Assembly (NCBI GenBank): GCA_948567375.1
Contig: OX419758.1
Location: 62,997,001-63,061,000, forward strand
Origin: Lunularia cruciata
Lineage: Eukaryota > Streptophyta > Marchantiopsida > Lunulariales > Lunulariaceae
DNA length: 64,000 nt
Direction of reading: 5' to 3'
Shown here piece by piece: positions 51,236 through 61,560 of the stretch. A model generated the notes under the pieces. That model saw nothing but the letters and a program-made list of their open reading frames with translations, did no database searches and had not been told where the DNA came from. A program made the position numbers and the translations under genes. Positions within the stretch are counted from its first letter, which is position 1. Every line of letters starts with the position of its first letter.

Positions 51236-53289
51236 GAGTGTGGCTTAATTCTAATTAATGCACTATTATTAGTAGATTGTTGAGTGAAGGAATTTTGATT
51301 TGAATGTGATTTGAGTGGAAGAATGAGTTGATTACATTAGAGAAGTCAGAGTAAAAGGGAAATTGGATGAAGAATTGAGGGCATTAGTGGAATCTCCAAG
51401 CATGGCTGATCATTGGTACATTTGAACGTGTTATTAGATTTCCTTGAGAGTGATCATGTACAAAAGTCATGTTTGAGTTGATGTAGACTTGGTAGTGGGG
51501 CAGACGGTGTCCGGAAGCGTTGCACAAAATTTTCATAATTGAGTCAATTTGAGATAATGGGTATTTGATTTGAGCCCAAGGAGGTGAAATCAAAGTCGGT
51601 TTGGTGTGAGCCCAAAGTGCAACATTGGAGGTGGATTTGGGAACCCATTCTCTTGAATTAGGGATTTGGAGATCCCTATACTCTTGATTTGGCTTGATTT
51701 GATAGTTAGAAAAGGATTTGGATCAGCTAACTATGAAGGAAGTGCTTTGATTGGCAGAGATTGTCTAGATTCAAATGTCAAGTTGGAGGTTGCTTGAATT
51801 GCCCTAGCTAGTGCTTGAGGTGAAACTTGGCCAGATTTGGAAAGAGTTCAAATTGGCAAGAAGAAAGCCTCATTTTGAGGCATAGGTTATGGGCTAGAGA
51901 GACTACGAGTGCAAACATGAGACTAGCTAGTTTAGATGAGTTTTTGATACTCCTTTGGCAAAATCTACTCACCCTTCTAGATTGTGCATAATAAGGTTTG
52001 AACCTTAGATCTTTGGTTCCTAGATTAATGCCCTAGCCAATTGGTCCACCTTCATTTGTTGTCTTAGTGATTGGTTGATTAATACATATACATATGTAAC
52101 TTTGGCTAGGATATGTAGTTTGATCCCATCCTTGGTGATCTTAGATCTTAGATAAACACTCATATTATATCAAATACCAAATGGTGGTAAAGTTAATCTA
52201 GTGATGATGTATGAGATGGAAGGTTTCTATTTAAATTTCTTGTGATTGCATCCCCTTCATTCTTTGCTTTTTATTGGTGCATCATGTTTGTGTGAGGTAC
52301 ACTAATTTTAGAGTGTTGGTGATATGATGTGTTCTCAATAGTGAGGTTGGAGTGATGACTAGTCATATTACCTATGTTTTTCTTTGGTGAGGTAGGAAGT
52401 GATGAACTACAAACCATGAGAGTGCATGTTGTGATAGTAGGTTATAGGTCACCCTTTCCCCTAGTGTAGTTGTTATAATTAGAGCTACATTAATGAGTAG
52501 TGTTCAATTGGTGGTAGCACTTGGTGGTGATCCTTGGTGTGGTATTTGTGGTGGTTATAATTGTGGTTTGAGTTACATTATCATGATAGAGTTCTTTGAG
52601 GATTCCAAAGGAGATATTGTTGTAGTACATAGTGGATCTATAGGGAATGTTGCTCGATACAACCTATATCTCAAGTCTCAATGAGGGAGGAAATTGACTC
52701 TGATCTGGACTTTAAAACAAGAATTGATTTGGTTGAGAGTGCACTTGGGATGTCTGTACCATTGTTGTAGGACATGGCTAAGATTTATGGGGCCTCTAAG
52801 GGCCTTAGGTGATACTTTGGTACAATGGGTACTATCAAGTTGGATGATTTTATCTAGGAGTTTGATAGTTGGTGTGATCTGCAATAGATGTAGAACTTGA
52901 CTTTGTTCACACCTTTCATGGTATAAAAGGGGTTTTTCTAGCACTTAGAGGGTCCATTGATGGATGATTATCATGAGTTCAAGAGATTTCACTTGGAGGA
53001 GTTCAAGCTATGGAGATAGTATTGGTCTCCAAACTATATCTCCATCACTTTAGGCTTGGTTTCTAGGGGTAGATTGGTAGTACCTACGAGTTCTAGCTCT
53101 AGTTGCATTAGAGGTACATTAGTTGGAGATGGTGCAACTACAAGTGGGGTTATTGCTATAAAAGGTGGTGCAATGTTGAAGTTTAACCACATGGTGGAGT
53201 TCTTCTAATGTTTGAGGTACAGTTACCAAGGAGTACGGACTAAAAACCAAGGAGCTTTTAGGAGTTCTAACAAAAGAATGGAGGGAGCC
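51236..53289. other. Decayed retroelement non-coding DNA
   Basis: No clear gene. Similarity to the 3' region at 61.56-61.66 kb fades within about 100 bp. A tRNA-like promoter pattern on the reverse strand lies at 51975-52050. The right end leads into gag-like sequence. The 5' and 3' LTRs of the long gypsy element were not found. Confidence 0.4.
51975..52050 (-). repeat. tRNA-like (SINE-type) relic, tentative
   Basis: The reverse strand reads GGACCAATTGGCTAGGGC (A-box-like), then about 30 bases later AAGGTTCAAACCTTA (B-box-like). Spacing and wording resemble a tRNA-derived RNA polymerase III promoter. No cloverleaf closes and no tail was found, so a decayed SINE or tRNA relic is only a possibility. 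Confidence 0.3.
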
Positions 53290-54963
53290 TATATGAGGCA
53301 TATACTTGCATGAGATACTTGATCAATTTCACTCAAGGAGTTACTAATGCACAAGTAATCTATTTTTGGTATGGGATCTTGGACAAGGGAGTTGCAACAT
53401 AGCGTACATGATGCTACATTGTTACAAGCTGTAATACTCCGAGGACAAGAGAAGAGAGAAAACACAGATTGCACCCTCAAACATTCAATGCCCCAAGGGA
53501 GCGCCTTCTCTTTATTATATAGACAAGAGGATCTCCTCCAAGGAAGCTCCACCATAGGATTAGGAACACAGATAGGTGATATGTCAGCAAGCTCCACCCT
53601 TGGATTACTTACTTGGATGGGTGACCTGTCTGGTCTAGGTCCTATCTGGTTGGTCAAACGAGCTTTGACCGGAGGGAATCTTTTAGGGAATCTTCCTATA
53701 GGAATCTCAGAATCACATGAGTAAGGTACCGTTGGAAAGCTCTCGATGAGACAAACTAGTGGGGGAGGGAAGGCCAGGCTTTCCTTCGTTGGGGAGGGAA
53801 TCTGCACATTTTCGAGGCCTAATTCATCCGTTTAGGCCTCCGAAATTGCCTTCAAAGATTTCAGGCATATTTCGGTTCCTACTCTATTAGTAGAAGTCCC
53901 CTTTTGGTGATACCTCTTTCTAATCTGTCTAGTCCATCATGTGTAACATCCTTCCAGATGTTACCAAACCAATTCTCACCTTTAAATCATATGTCTAGCT
54001 ATTGGTTCTAAGGTTGTCAAGTCTATTTTGGTTTCTGCCCTATTAGTAGAAGTACTCTTTTGGTGATACTTCTATCTGATCTATTTTGACCATCATGTAT
54101 AACATCATTCTAGATGTTACCAAACCGAATTTCACATCTAGATCATATGGCTAACCCTTGGTATTACACAAGCTACCTCACCTACTTTGGTGTGGTCTTT
54201 AGTTTGTCTAAGCATATTAAGCTCAACATGGTGGAAGAGAGAGTGGTGACATCTAGATTTGGTAAGAAGACCTCATCCACAATTGTTACTTCTTTTAGAG
54301 TGCAACAAAGTTCACCACATTGTGTTAACTTTCAAAGGTAGAGTGGACAATCCAAATTTTATGGAGCAAGTGGAGGGCCTAGTGAGCTAGACTATTATCT
54401 TCATTTTGGGTTCAACAATAGCCAATGAGTGGTAGTGTAGCTTGTTGGGCTTGTGGTGGACCTTATCACAAGAGAGAGTGCACTCAAAGAAATAGACATG
54501 ATACCTTTGGTGCATCAAAGAAAGCATATTAACAATGTGAACATTGCCACAAATTTGGTCACACTAGTGACCAATACTTTACCGTCACCTAAAGTTATAG
54601 AGTGGTAAGGTTGCTATGGTAGGTAGTAGAGGAGCTCTAGGTCATGGGAGATGAGGTGATAGAGGACCCACACTTGGTAAGGGTGCAATACCTACCCTTG
54701 CTTTTGATACAGCCATGGCTACTTGGATTGAGTAGTTGGAGCAAAGATTGGCTAGCATAGCCATAGCTTAGAAGAGGTCAAATTTAGGTGTTGAGGCTTC
54801 CACATCTTATGCTAGTGATAGAGATGTCATGGAATTTATGTACAGAATAGCACAAGTAGATGCATCTACCATAGTGACTAGAAGTGGAGTACATGCTCCA
54901 GAGCCTAGAGTAACATCAATGGAGTAAGACCCACATAAAGGAGAGGTTGGTAGACAAGTTAGG
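53290..54963 (+). pseudogene. gag of the long Ty3/gypsy element, split by solo LTR C
   Basis: Two gag-like parts, 53290-53429 and 54169-54963, flank the solo LTR. The right part carries a zinc knuckle CWACGGPYHKREC (54443-54481, C-x2-C-x4-H-x4-C complete) and a second decayed knuckle (CEHCHKFGHTSDQY, 54536-54577) whose last Cys is Tyr. Upstream is a basic region including KHIKLNMVEERVVTSRFGKK. Gag packages the element RNA. In-frame stops are frequent. Confidence 0.65.
53430..54168 (-). mobile_element. Solo LTR C, chromovirus family (long form)
   Basis: 739 bp from TGTAATACTCC to GGTATTACA, antisense to the + strand. The perfect 5-bp target-site duplication CAAGC is at 53425-53429 and 54169-54173. 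It carries two tandem copies of the 155-bp terminal module (about 53862-54012 and 54013-54168). There is no internal element DNA, so it arose by LTR-LTR recombination after inserting into the gag of another element. Confidence 0.93.
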
Positions 54964-55674
54964 TGTAATACCAAGAGCTAGCCATATGATCTAGATGTGA
55001 AATTTGGTTTGGTAACATCTAGAATGATGTTATACATGGTGGTCAAAATAGATAAGATAGAAGTATCACCAGAAGAGTATTTTTACAAATAGAGTAGAAA
55101 CCAAAATAGACTTGAGAACCTTAGAATCAATAGCTAGACATATGATTTAAAGGTGAGAATCGGTTTAGTAACATCTGGAAGGATGTTACACATGATGGAC
55201 TAAACAGATCAGAAAGAGGTATCACCAAAAGGAGACTTCTACTAGTAGAGTAGGAACCAAAATATGCCTGAAATCTTGGAAGGCAATTTTGGAGGCCTAA
55301 ATGGATGAATTAGGCCTCCAAAAGGCTGGCCTTCCCTCCCCATGCTTTGTCTTGTCAAGAGCTTTCCAACGGTACCTTACTCACATGATTTTGAGATTCC
55401 TACAGGAAGATTCCCTAAAAGATTCTCTCCGGTCAAAGCTTGTTTGACCAACCAGATAGGACCTAGACCAGACATGTCACCCATCCAAGTAAGTAATCCA
55501 AGGGTGGAGCTTGCTGACATGTCACCTATCTATGTCCCTAATCCTATGGTGGAACTTCCTTGGAGGAGATCATCTTTGTCTATATAATAAAAAGAGAAGG
55601 TGCTCCTTTGGGGCATCAAATGTTTGAGTGTGAAATCTGTGTTTTCTCTCTTCTCTTGTCCTCAGAGTATTACA
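54964..55674 (+). mobile_element. Solo LTR D, chromovirus family (long form)
   Basis: 711 bp from TGTAATACC to AGTATTACA, in sense orientation, with the perfect target-site duplication TTAGG at 54959-54963 and 55675-55679. It has the doubled start module (about 54980-55130 and 55131-55290). A TATA box TATATAATAA at 55581-55590 marks the likely LTR promoter. Confidence 0.93.
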
Positions 55675-56870
55675 TTAGGCTTCTTTAGTTTTTCACACTC
55701 TTTGAGGCACTACAAATAACATCCATGGTCCTAGATATCCTAGTGCAAGTGTGGTAGTTTGTGATGGAGTGCATGATGGACCAAATGCTAGTCAGCCACT
55801 TGCTACTACACAGATTGAGTCTAGCATGATGTTTGAGGTGGCTTAGTTAGTTATACGCTTCCCTTTGTTCTCAACCAATGACATGTTTACATTGGGAGGA
55901 GTTGACCTAGCTCTAGTGTTGTGGTTGGTTGCCACACTTTGTGAGAGTAAGGATGATGTGGTTCTTGCTTCCATAGCAGAGGTGGTTGAAAGAAGAGCCA
56001 ACTTGGTTGAGGAGTGTGGATCTGCTCAATGACCAATGGGTTATGGCAAGCAACAACAACTAGATTGGAAGAGTTACCAACTAGACCTGCCTTTGAGCAA
56101 GCTTGGTTCACACCTAAAGTTCTCTTATTGGACAACCAAAGTGCGATTTCTATTTGGTGGGACCTTCAAGAAAGGTCTATACACCACAAAGTGTCTTATA
56201 AGCCTTTGGTGTGTAGACCCTTATTTTGAGGAAGGTTGTAGTTGTCGGTCTTGAGCTATGGAAGACCAATGTGGAGAAGTGTCCATTTCAAATCCAAGCT
56301 TCTCTAGGAGGATGTTCTAAAAAGTACATCACATGTAGAGAGCTCATTCACCAGATTCAGCTCGCTCATCCAATTGATAGCTTTATGATGAGAGCTCAAG
56401 CCATTGTGATAGTAGTAGAGTCATATGATGTGCTAGTTGGTGGATCAATATTATACCCCATGGGTTTTAGTATTGACTATGGGGAGGAGAAAGCCTCCTA
56501 TAAGCCAGGTTGGCAATCAGATGAGGGATGGATATGTTGCTTACTAGTACACTTTAGTAGTGGTAATCTTGGCTCACTAAAGTTAGGAACCATGGCATCA
56601 ATTTTAACTTATAGTGGTTCTATTACTTGGCGTGGAGACTTATTGGAGGGGAACATCCATGTGAAGGATACCTCAATAGCAAAGGAGATCAATTGGGTTT
56701 GGAGTACAAGTGGGATTGTTCTATCCACCTTGGACATTCCATTGTGGAATTTTGTGGAGGCATTGTAGTAGCATGTGGATCATTTGGTGAAATAGGCTTG
56801 GAGTGGAGTGTACCACCAAGAGACCAATGTGAGGATGAGCCTCCACAATCTATTACGTTGTAACCTTTGG
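55675..56870 (+). pseudogene. Protease region of the long Ty3/gypsy element
   Basis: A retropepsin-like active-site neighbourhood is suggested by VLLLDNQSAISIW (56119-56157), where LLD-x-x-A replaces the usual LLDSGA. The following frame, about 56226-56768, includes CPFQIQASLGG, VVESYDVLVGGSILYPMGF and ASYKPGWQSDEG. This is an arrangement I associate with the segment between protease and methyltransferase in related plant elements. Frame breaks occur near 56225 and 56770. The assignment is moderate because the catalytic motif is degraded. Confidence 0.5.
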
Positions 56871-56879
56871 ATATCACAC

Positions 56880-57850
56880 TCATTGCTTGGTAATATCCAA
56901 TAGAGGGAGTATGTCTATTGGAGTTGTTTGTGGGATTAGTACTAGACTAGTTGTAGTATTACATGCATGTATGTGGAAAGAGACAAGATTTACAGACATG
57001 TCCTTTTGCATCATGTAACACACTTGGTATCTTACAATATCTTAAGTTATTACCAATGTCACTAGTCAAGAGTTACTAAAGACCTTACCAATAGATATTT
57101 CCTTGCTGGGGGCGTAGGATTTAGCAAGACAGGGTCCCATTCATTTCATGATTTTTGGATGGCCAAGTTAGGAACATACTTATGTTGGCCAAGGTCAAGG
57201 TCTACAAGATCTACATTTTGGTGCATTTTGGGAGATGTTTATATATACCATGACATCTCCAAGTTCATAAGTTCATTTCTCTAGCCTACATTTTGGAGAA
57301 CGTCCTTTTGATGGATGATTAGTGTACACAAGTGGTGGCAAGTATATACTAGGTCCATTCTTGGATAGGACCTTCCATATTGTTGAATGGAATTAGAGTG
57401 AGATTACATGCTCATCATCTTTATCTTTGGTGGACAAACCTTGTAGTTAGAGAAATTCTATAGCGTGCTTATGATGATATTCAACAATAGACCACCTTAC
57501 TATCAATAATATTTTGGATCTTAGTTGCTAGTCTTAGATGGTGGTAGTGGTTGATAGGTCACCTCTAGTAGTGGTAACCTTGTTGGATAGCCTAGAGCCG
57601 CTTTACCCACATCTATGAGTTTCCTAAGCTCCCGTGCTTTTTGAGAGAGAGGTCTTGGACTTATTTGGGACTCACAATTAAAGTAATTTGTAGAGCCTAA
57701 CACCAATGAGAGGGAGCATGAAATGGGTTTTCATATTGGTATTACTGTTATTATAACAATGTTGAGACATCCAAATGTCACGTGTTAGGTCAAGCTATGG
57801 ACCTAAATTGTTTGACTTGGATTGTGAGCCTTGGCTTGGTAGAGCAATGT
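56880..57850 (+). pseudogene. Cytosine-5 DNA methyltransferase-like domain in gypsy pol
   Basis: Motifs appear in the order of C5 methyltransferases, spread over shifting + frames. Motif I-like LELF then GISTRLVVVL is at 56918-56967. Motif IV-like FGWPS then a stop is at 57154-57171, with GQGQGLQD after it. Motif VI ILENV is at 57290-57304. A motif VIII-like RVRLHAHHLYLWWTNL is at 57395-57442. EPNTNEREHEMGF at 57693-57731 and LGQAMDLNCLTWIVSLGLVE at 57785-57844 correspond to motifs IX-X. The catalytic Pro-Cys-Gln reads Pro-Ser-stop, so the domain is inactive. It lies between the protease and RT. Retrotransposon-borne DNMTs are known from some algae and protists. Assignment is by motif order only. 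Confidence 0.68.
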
Positions 57851-58479
57851 AGGGTATGCTTAATAGGTATCAAAACTCAAACACGTGTGAGCTTGGTGCC
57901 TATTGAGATGATTCAAGCACATGATGAGAGTGATAGACTGAGTGAGCATGGTATTCTTGGGATACAACCAATGGCTACTTGTAAGACTGGTCCACTTGGG
58001 ATCCATCCAAGTGAGCATGGTCTTCTTGGGGTGTATCCCAAGTAGACCAAGGGTCTACTTAGGATACATGTATGAAGCTTGCATCCAAAAAAAATGGAGT
58101 TTTCTACTCTGAGGTTGGGAACTCTAGTGATTGGGAGCATGACATTACTACTCCCAAGGCCTATGTAGTAGCCAATTAGTGCATCTTCTATTCCTAAATC
58201 AATTATAAAAGATACTTGGGATCTAGACATTGGACCCATGCTTACAAGAGGGGAAAGACAAAGAGTTTGGAGGTTCAAGAGGAGCTACACAATACAAATG
58301 ATTTTGGGTGTTCCAAAAAGACCTAGTAATTGGATTGAGCTGACTAGTGATACAATAGTTTTAGATATCCCTATAGATATAGTGACATGGAGAGAGCATT
58401 GATTTATATTTGATATAAAAACCTTTGTGCAGTTGGTTTGGGGGAGATTTCACATGGAGAGTATGCTTTAGCTACAATG
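57851..58479 (+). pseudogene. Linker between methyltransferase-like domain and RT
   Basis: The frame to 58045 contains a short direct repeat (SEHGILGIQP and SEHGLLGVYP). After that it is broken by stops. No domain is recognised. Confidence 0.4.
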
Positions 58480-59140
58480 ATGCCAACCAAGAAGGACATG
58501 CATAGCAATTACACAAATAGGTGGATGTGTGGAGATTGCCAGCCTATCAACCAATAAACTAGGGCTTATCGATATGCCATGCCTTCATCAAAAGAAATAT
58601 TTGATGCAATTAAGCATGCAAAGGTCTTTAGTACTTTGAATCTTTGAGTATGATATTTACCAATGAGGGAGGAGAACATGTCCAAGGAAAAATTTGGAGC
58701 AATTGATCATCATGACAAAGATGTATTATATCAATGAAGATTCTTACCATTTTGGTTAAAGAGCACTCTTGCCCAGTTCCAAAGAGTCATAGAAAAGATC
58801 TTGGTAGGATTGGATTTTTCTTGGTGTTATATTGATGACATTTTGGCCTATAGCACTACTCTGAAGGAGCAAGAGAGATATTTGTTGGAGGTGTTTGAGA
58901 GGTTGAGGTTTCATGAACTCAAATAACATCTTAAGAAGTGTAGATTCTTCCACAAGCAAGTTGAGTATAGGTCACACTATCTACCCTAGAGGACTTAGGG
59001 TTCAATAGACCAAGGTGGAGGCTATTGCATGTATTCCTCAACCTACAAATGTGAGTAGAGTGCAAGCATTCCATACGTTAGTAAACTTCTATCACCGGAT
59101 ATGTTAGAGGGTTTAATGCCATTGCCAAGGCCTTGATAAA
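58480..59140 (+). pseudogene. Reverse transcriptase of the long Ty3/gypsy element
   Basis: RT landmarks lie in order: AMPSSKEIFDAIKHAKVFST (about 58575-58640), an LPS/FQR-type stretch, and CYIDDILAYS with the catalytic YIDD intact at 58828-58839. These are followed by YLLEVFERLRFHEL, a KCRFFHKQVEY stretch and IPQPTNVSRVQAFHTLVNFY (59032-59090). The order and wording are those of a Ty3/gypsy RT. Several stop codons and shifts make it non-functional. Confidence 0.85.
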
Positions 59141-59199
59141 GCTAAACAAGTTTACATAGGAGTGGTATTGGGAAGATGAGAAAGAGAGAGCTTCTATAG

Positions 59200-59645
59200 A
59201 GCTCAAAGAGAGGTTGACATCTGCTCCTATTCTTAGGAAACCAATCAGATGATGACCATTTTAGGTTCATACTAATTGGAGTATGTTGGGGCTTGGAGTA
59301 ATGCTCACCCAATAGGATGATTAGTAGAGAGAGTTTGTGGTGGCCTATGCTAGTCATTCTAACAATCCAGCAGATGTGAAATATAGTTCATATGAGAGGG
59401 AGTGCTTGGATAGTAGTACACTTCTGATGTTACATATTTGGTAACCTCTTGACTCTCATCATTATTCATCAACCACTGAAATTGTTGATAGAGTCCAACA
59501 AGCTTTTACGGAAGCTTGCATGATGAGCTCTGATTTTACAAGATTATGATTTCCCAATTATTCATAAACCTAGAGTGATGAACCGTGATGCAGATGTGTT
59601 GAGTAGAAACCCATGTCCTTGCCAACAAGATCAGACCGGAGCATA
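59200..59645 (+). pseudogene. RNase H of the long Ty3/gypsy element
   Basis: HTNWSMLGLGVMLTQ at about 59268-59312 corresponds to the first catalytic Asp motif, here Asn in place of Asp. FVVAYASHSNNPADVKYSSY with ERECLD follows at 59334-59412. The end motif RDADVLSRNPCPCQQD (59585-59632) is typical of the RNase H/integrase junction. In-frame stops are present. Confidence 0.78.
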
Positions 59646-59879
59646 TTGGCATAGTGAGATAGATGAGGAGATGGTGCCAAATTGGCATACATTTATCTTT
59701 CTTATGTATATTTTTTGAGGTCTTGCTGGTATTTCTCTAGAGACATATAGGAGGAGTTGTTGAGGCCATAGATCTAGAGGGTGGAGATATTGGTACAAGT
59801 CAGTGAGACGTTCATGATGATGTCTTAATGATGGATTATCTTTGCACCGGTGTTGTGCATGGCACAATTTCTACCAAGG

Positions 59880-60600
59880 AGAGAGACCATGTTCTTCAGC
59901 AAGCCAAGCAGTTTAGATTGGAGGGCAACCACCTTCTTTGTGAATGAGAGGGTGGTAGAGTGAGATTAGTACTACTTCCATCTCAAAGACTACAATTTGT
60001 ACATCATGTTCATAAGGAGCTAAGACATTTTGGAATAAAGCATACATATAGCTTACTCCAAATTCATTATTGATAGTGTGGTATGCAGACCAAATTTTTG
60101 CCAGATGTGTGGTTTATGATTGAGTTAGAGTATCATTTAATGCTCTTATGCCATAGTTACACCCATTACATATCATGGGATTGGGTTACCATTGGAGTTT
60201 GGACTTTGCTAGACCTTTACCATTGGATGTGAGACATCATTGGTATATTTTGGCTATGGTGGAGCACTTCTCCAAGTGGATTGAGTTGGTGGCACTTCTT
60301 GACAAGTCCAATGAAGTGATAGCTTACTTGTTCCTAAATCAAGTTCGTAGTCATTTTGGTGCATTAGTTGAGAATTGACTGATTAGGGTACAAAGTTCTT
60401 GGGAGAGTTTCAAATCTTATGTGACAAAGCCTTGATTGATCATCATACTATTCTTGAGATCACCTTGAGATAGATGGTTTAGCAGAGAGAGTGGTTCAAA
60501 CATTGAAGAGAGGATTGCATAAGTATGGCTTGTAGAGAGGTCACTTTGGAGATTGGGACCTCCATTTATCTTGGTTGGCCATGGGCTATCAACTCATTTG
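59880..60600 (+). pseudogene. Integrase of the long Ty3/gypsy element
   Basis: The zinc-binding N-terminal part is recognisable (VHHVHKELRHFGIKHTYSLL at about 59997-60056). The core, open from 60175 to 60378, reads GLGYHWSLDFARPLPLDVRH, then HFSKWIELVALLDKSNEVIA, with the first catalytic Asp in SLDF. The second Asp region (DQGTKF-like) lies around 60384-60400 after a stop and shift. The Glu region (LAERVVQTLKRGL-like) lies around 60478-60520. Dead, but clearly a retroviral-type integrase. Confidence 0.85.
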
Positions 60601-60894
60601 GTAAGCCTCTTTAACATTCTCCTCTCTTTACTTTTTGCTCTATGGATGTAATCCAGATTTACCATTTGTGATGACACTATAGTTTTGGACTTGGATGATC
60701 TAGATGTATAGGTAAGCGGATGTTCTCAATGGGCAAAAATCTTTTAAAGAGTGATACAAATGGCTTTTGAGAACTTAGTAATTACTTTGCAAAAGGATAT
60801 ATTATGCTATGGTACTATTCAACAAGGAGGTTATAGATCTTTCATCCTTTGATTTCATCCATGTGATAATGTGTATCTATAGTAGACTGCACCA

Positions 60895-61227
60895 ATGACA
60901 CTTGATGTTATTACATGCTACACTATCTTGAGAGTGCTTAAGGTTTTGTCTCTCAGAGTCCTCATGTTAGAAGTATGTGATGGTGTTGTTTGGAAGGATC
61001 GTGTGTGCAAGTATGCACCATGCCACTTCCCAAAAATTGATGACACTATAGACCCAAGCTTGGCATTTGTATGTGAAAGCCTACGATGTATGTTATGTGG
61101 CTCTTTTGGTGGAGTTGCTATTATGTTGGTGTATGACAATTGTTTGAGAGGATGGCATATGGTATGTTTGACTCCTCCTCTCATAGTGGTTCTTCAAGAA
61201 AAATGGTTTTGTCCTAGATGTACTTGA
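60895..61227 (+). pseudogene. PHD-finger-like module behind the integrase
   Basis: This 110-codon open frame ends in a C4HC3 pattern: Cys65-x2-Cys68, Tyr80-x2-Cys83, His88-x2-Cys91 and Cys106-x2-Cys109, with RGWHMVCLTPPL between and WFCPRC at the end. The third metal ligand, usually Cys in LLCDxC, is Tyr (LVYDNC). PHD fingers bind histone tails, so the module could have guided integration, a role taken by the chromodomain in chromoviruses. The frame has no internal stop, in contrast to its surroundings. It is part of the same + strand element, between the integrase and the pol tail. Confidence 0.75.
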
Positions 61228-61384
61228 CATATAGCTAGTTCATCCTTTATGTGGTATAGATTATAAACATGTGACTAATGATGGAGCTCAATAACACCTA
61301 ACCTCTTGAGCTTTGCCAACCATAGGGCATATCACATACTTGGAATAGATGGCTTTCTAGAGTTAGAGGGACCTAACCATCAAA

Positions 61385-61560
61385 TGTACCCTCAATGGCA
61401 CTATTAGGGCTAGAGACCTAGGTCAAACATAGGGATATACTTTCAAAGTGAAGCTCTAGAGAGTTCACTTCTTTGATGTTGAGCCTTTGAGTTCCTAGCT
61501 ATGATGGATAGAGGCCAGCAAGCATCACCTGGAGTCTCTTAGCTAGAGTGAGTATGGCTT
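61385..61560 (+). pseudogene. Pol C-terminal tail of the long Ty3/gypsy element
   Basis: This matches the tail at 51050-51240 nearly base for base over long stretches (AGAGACCTAGGTC, TTTGATGTTGAGCCTT, GCATCACCT, TCTTAGCTAGAGTGAGT). It marks the end of the polyprotein, and its two occurrences about 10.3 kb apart imply two family members in tandem orientation. Confidence 0.65.

Noticed and set aside
53289-53807. 172-codon minus-strand frame and related frames at 53371 and 55342
   Set aside because: They lie within LTRs C and D, recur wherever that LTR does, and have no domain.
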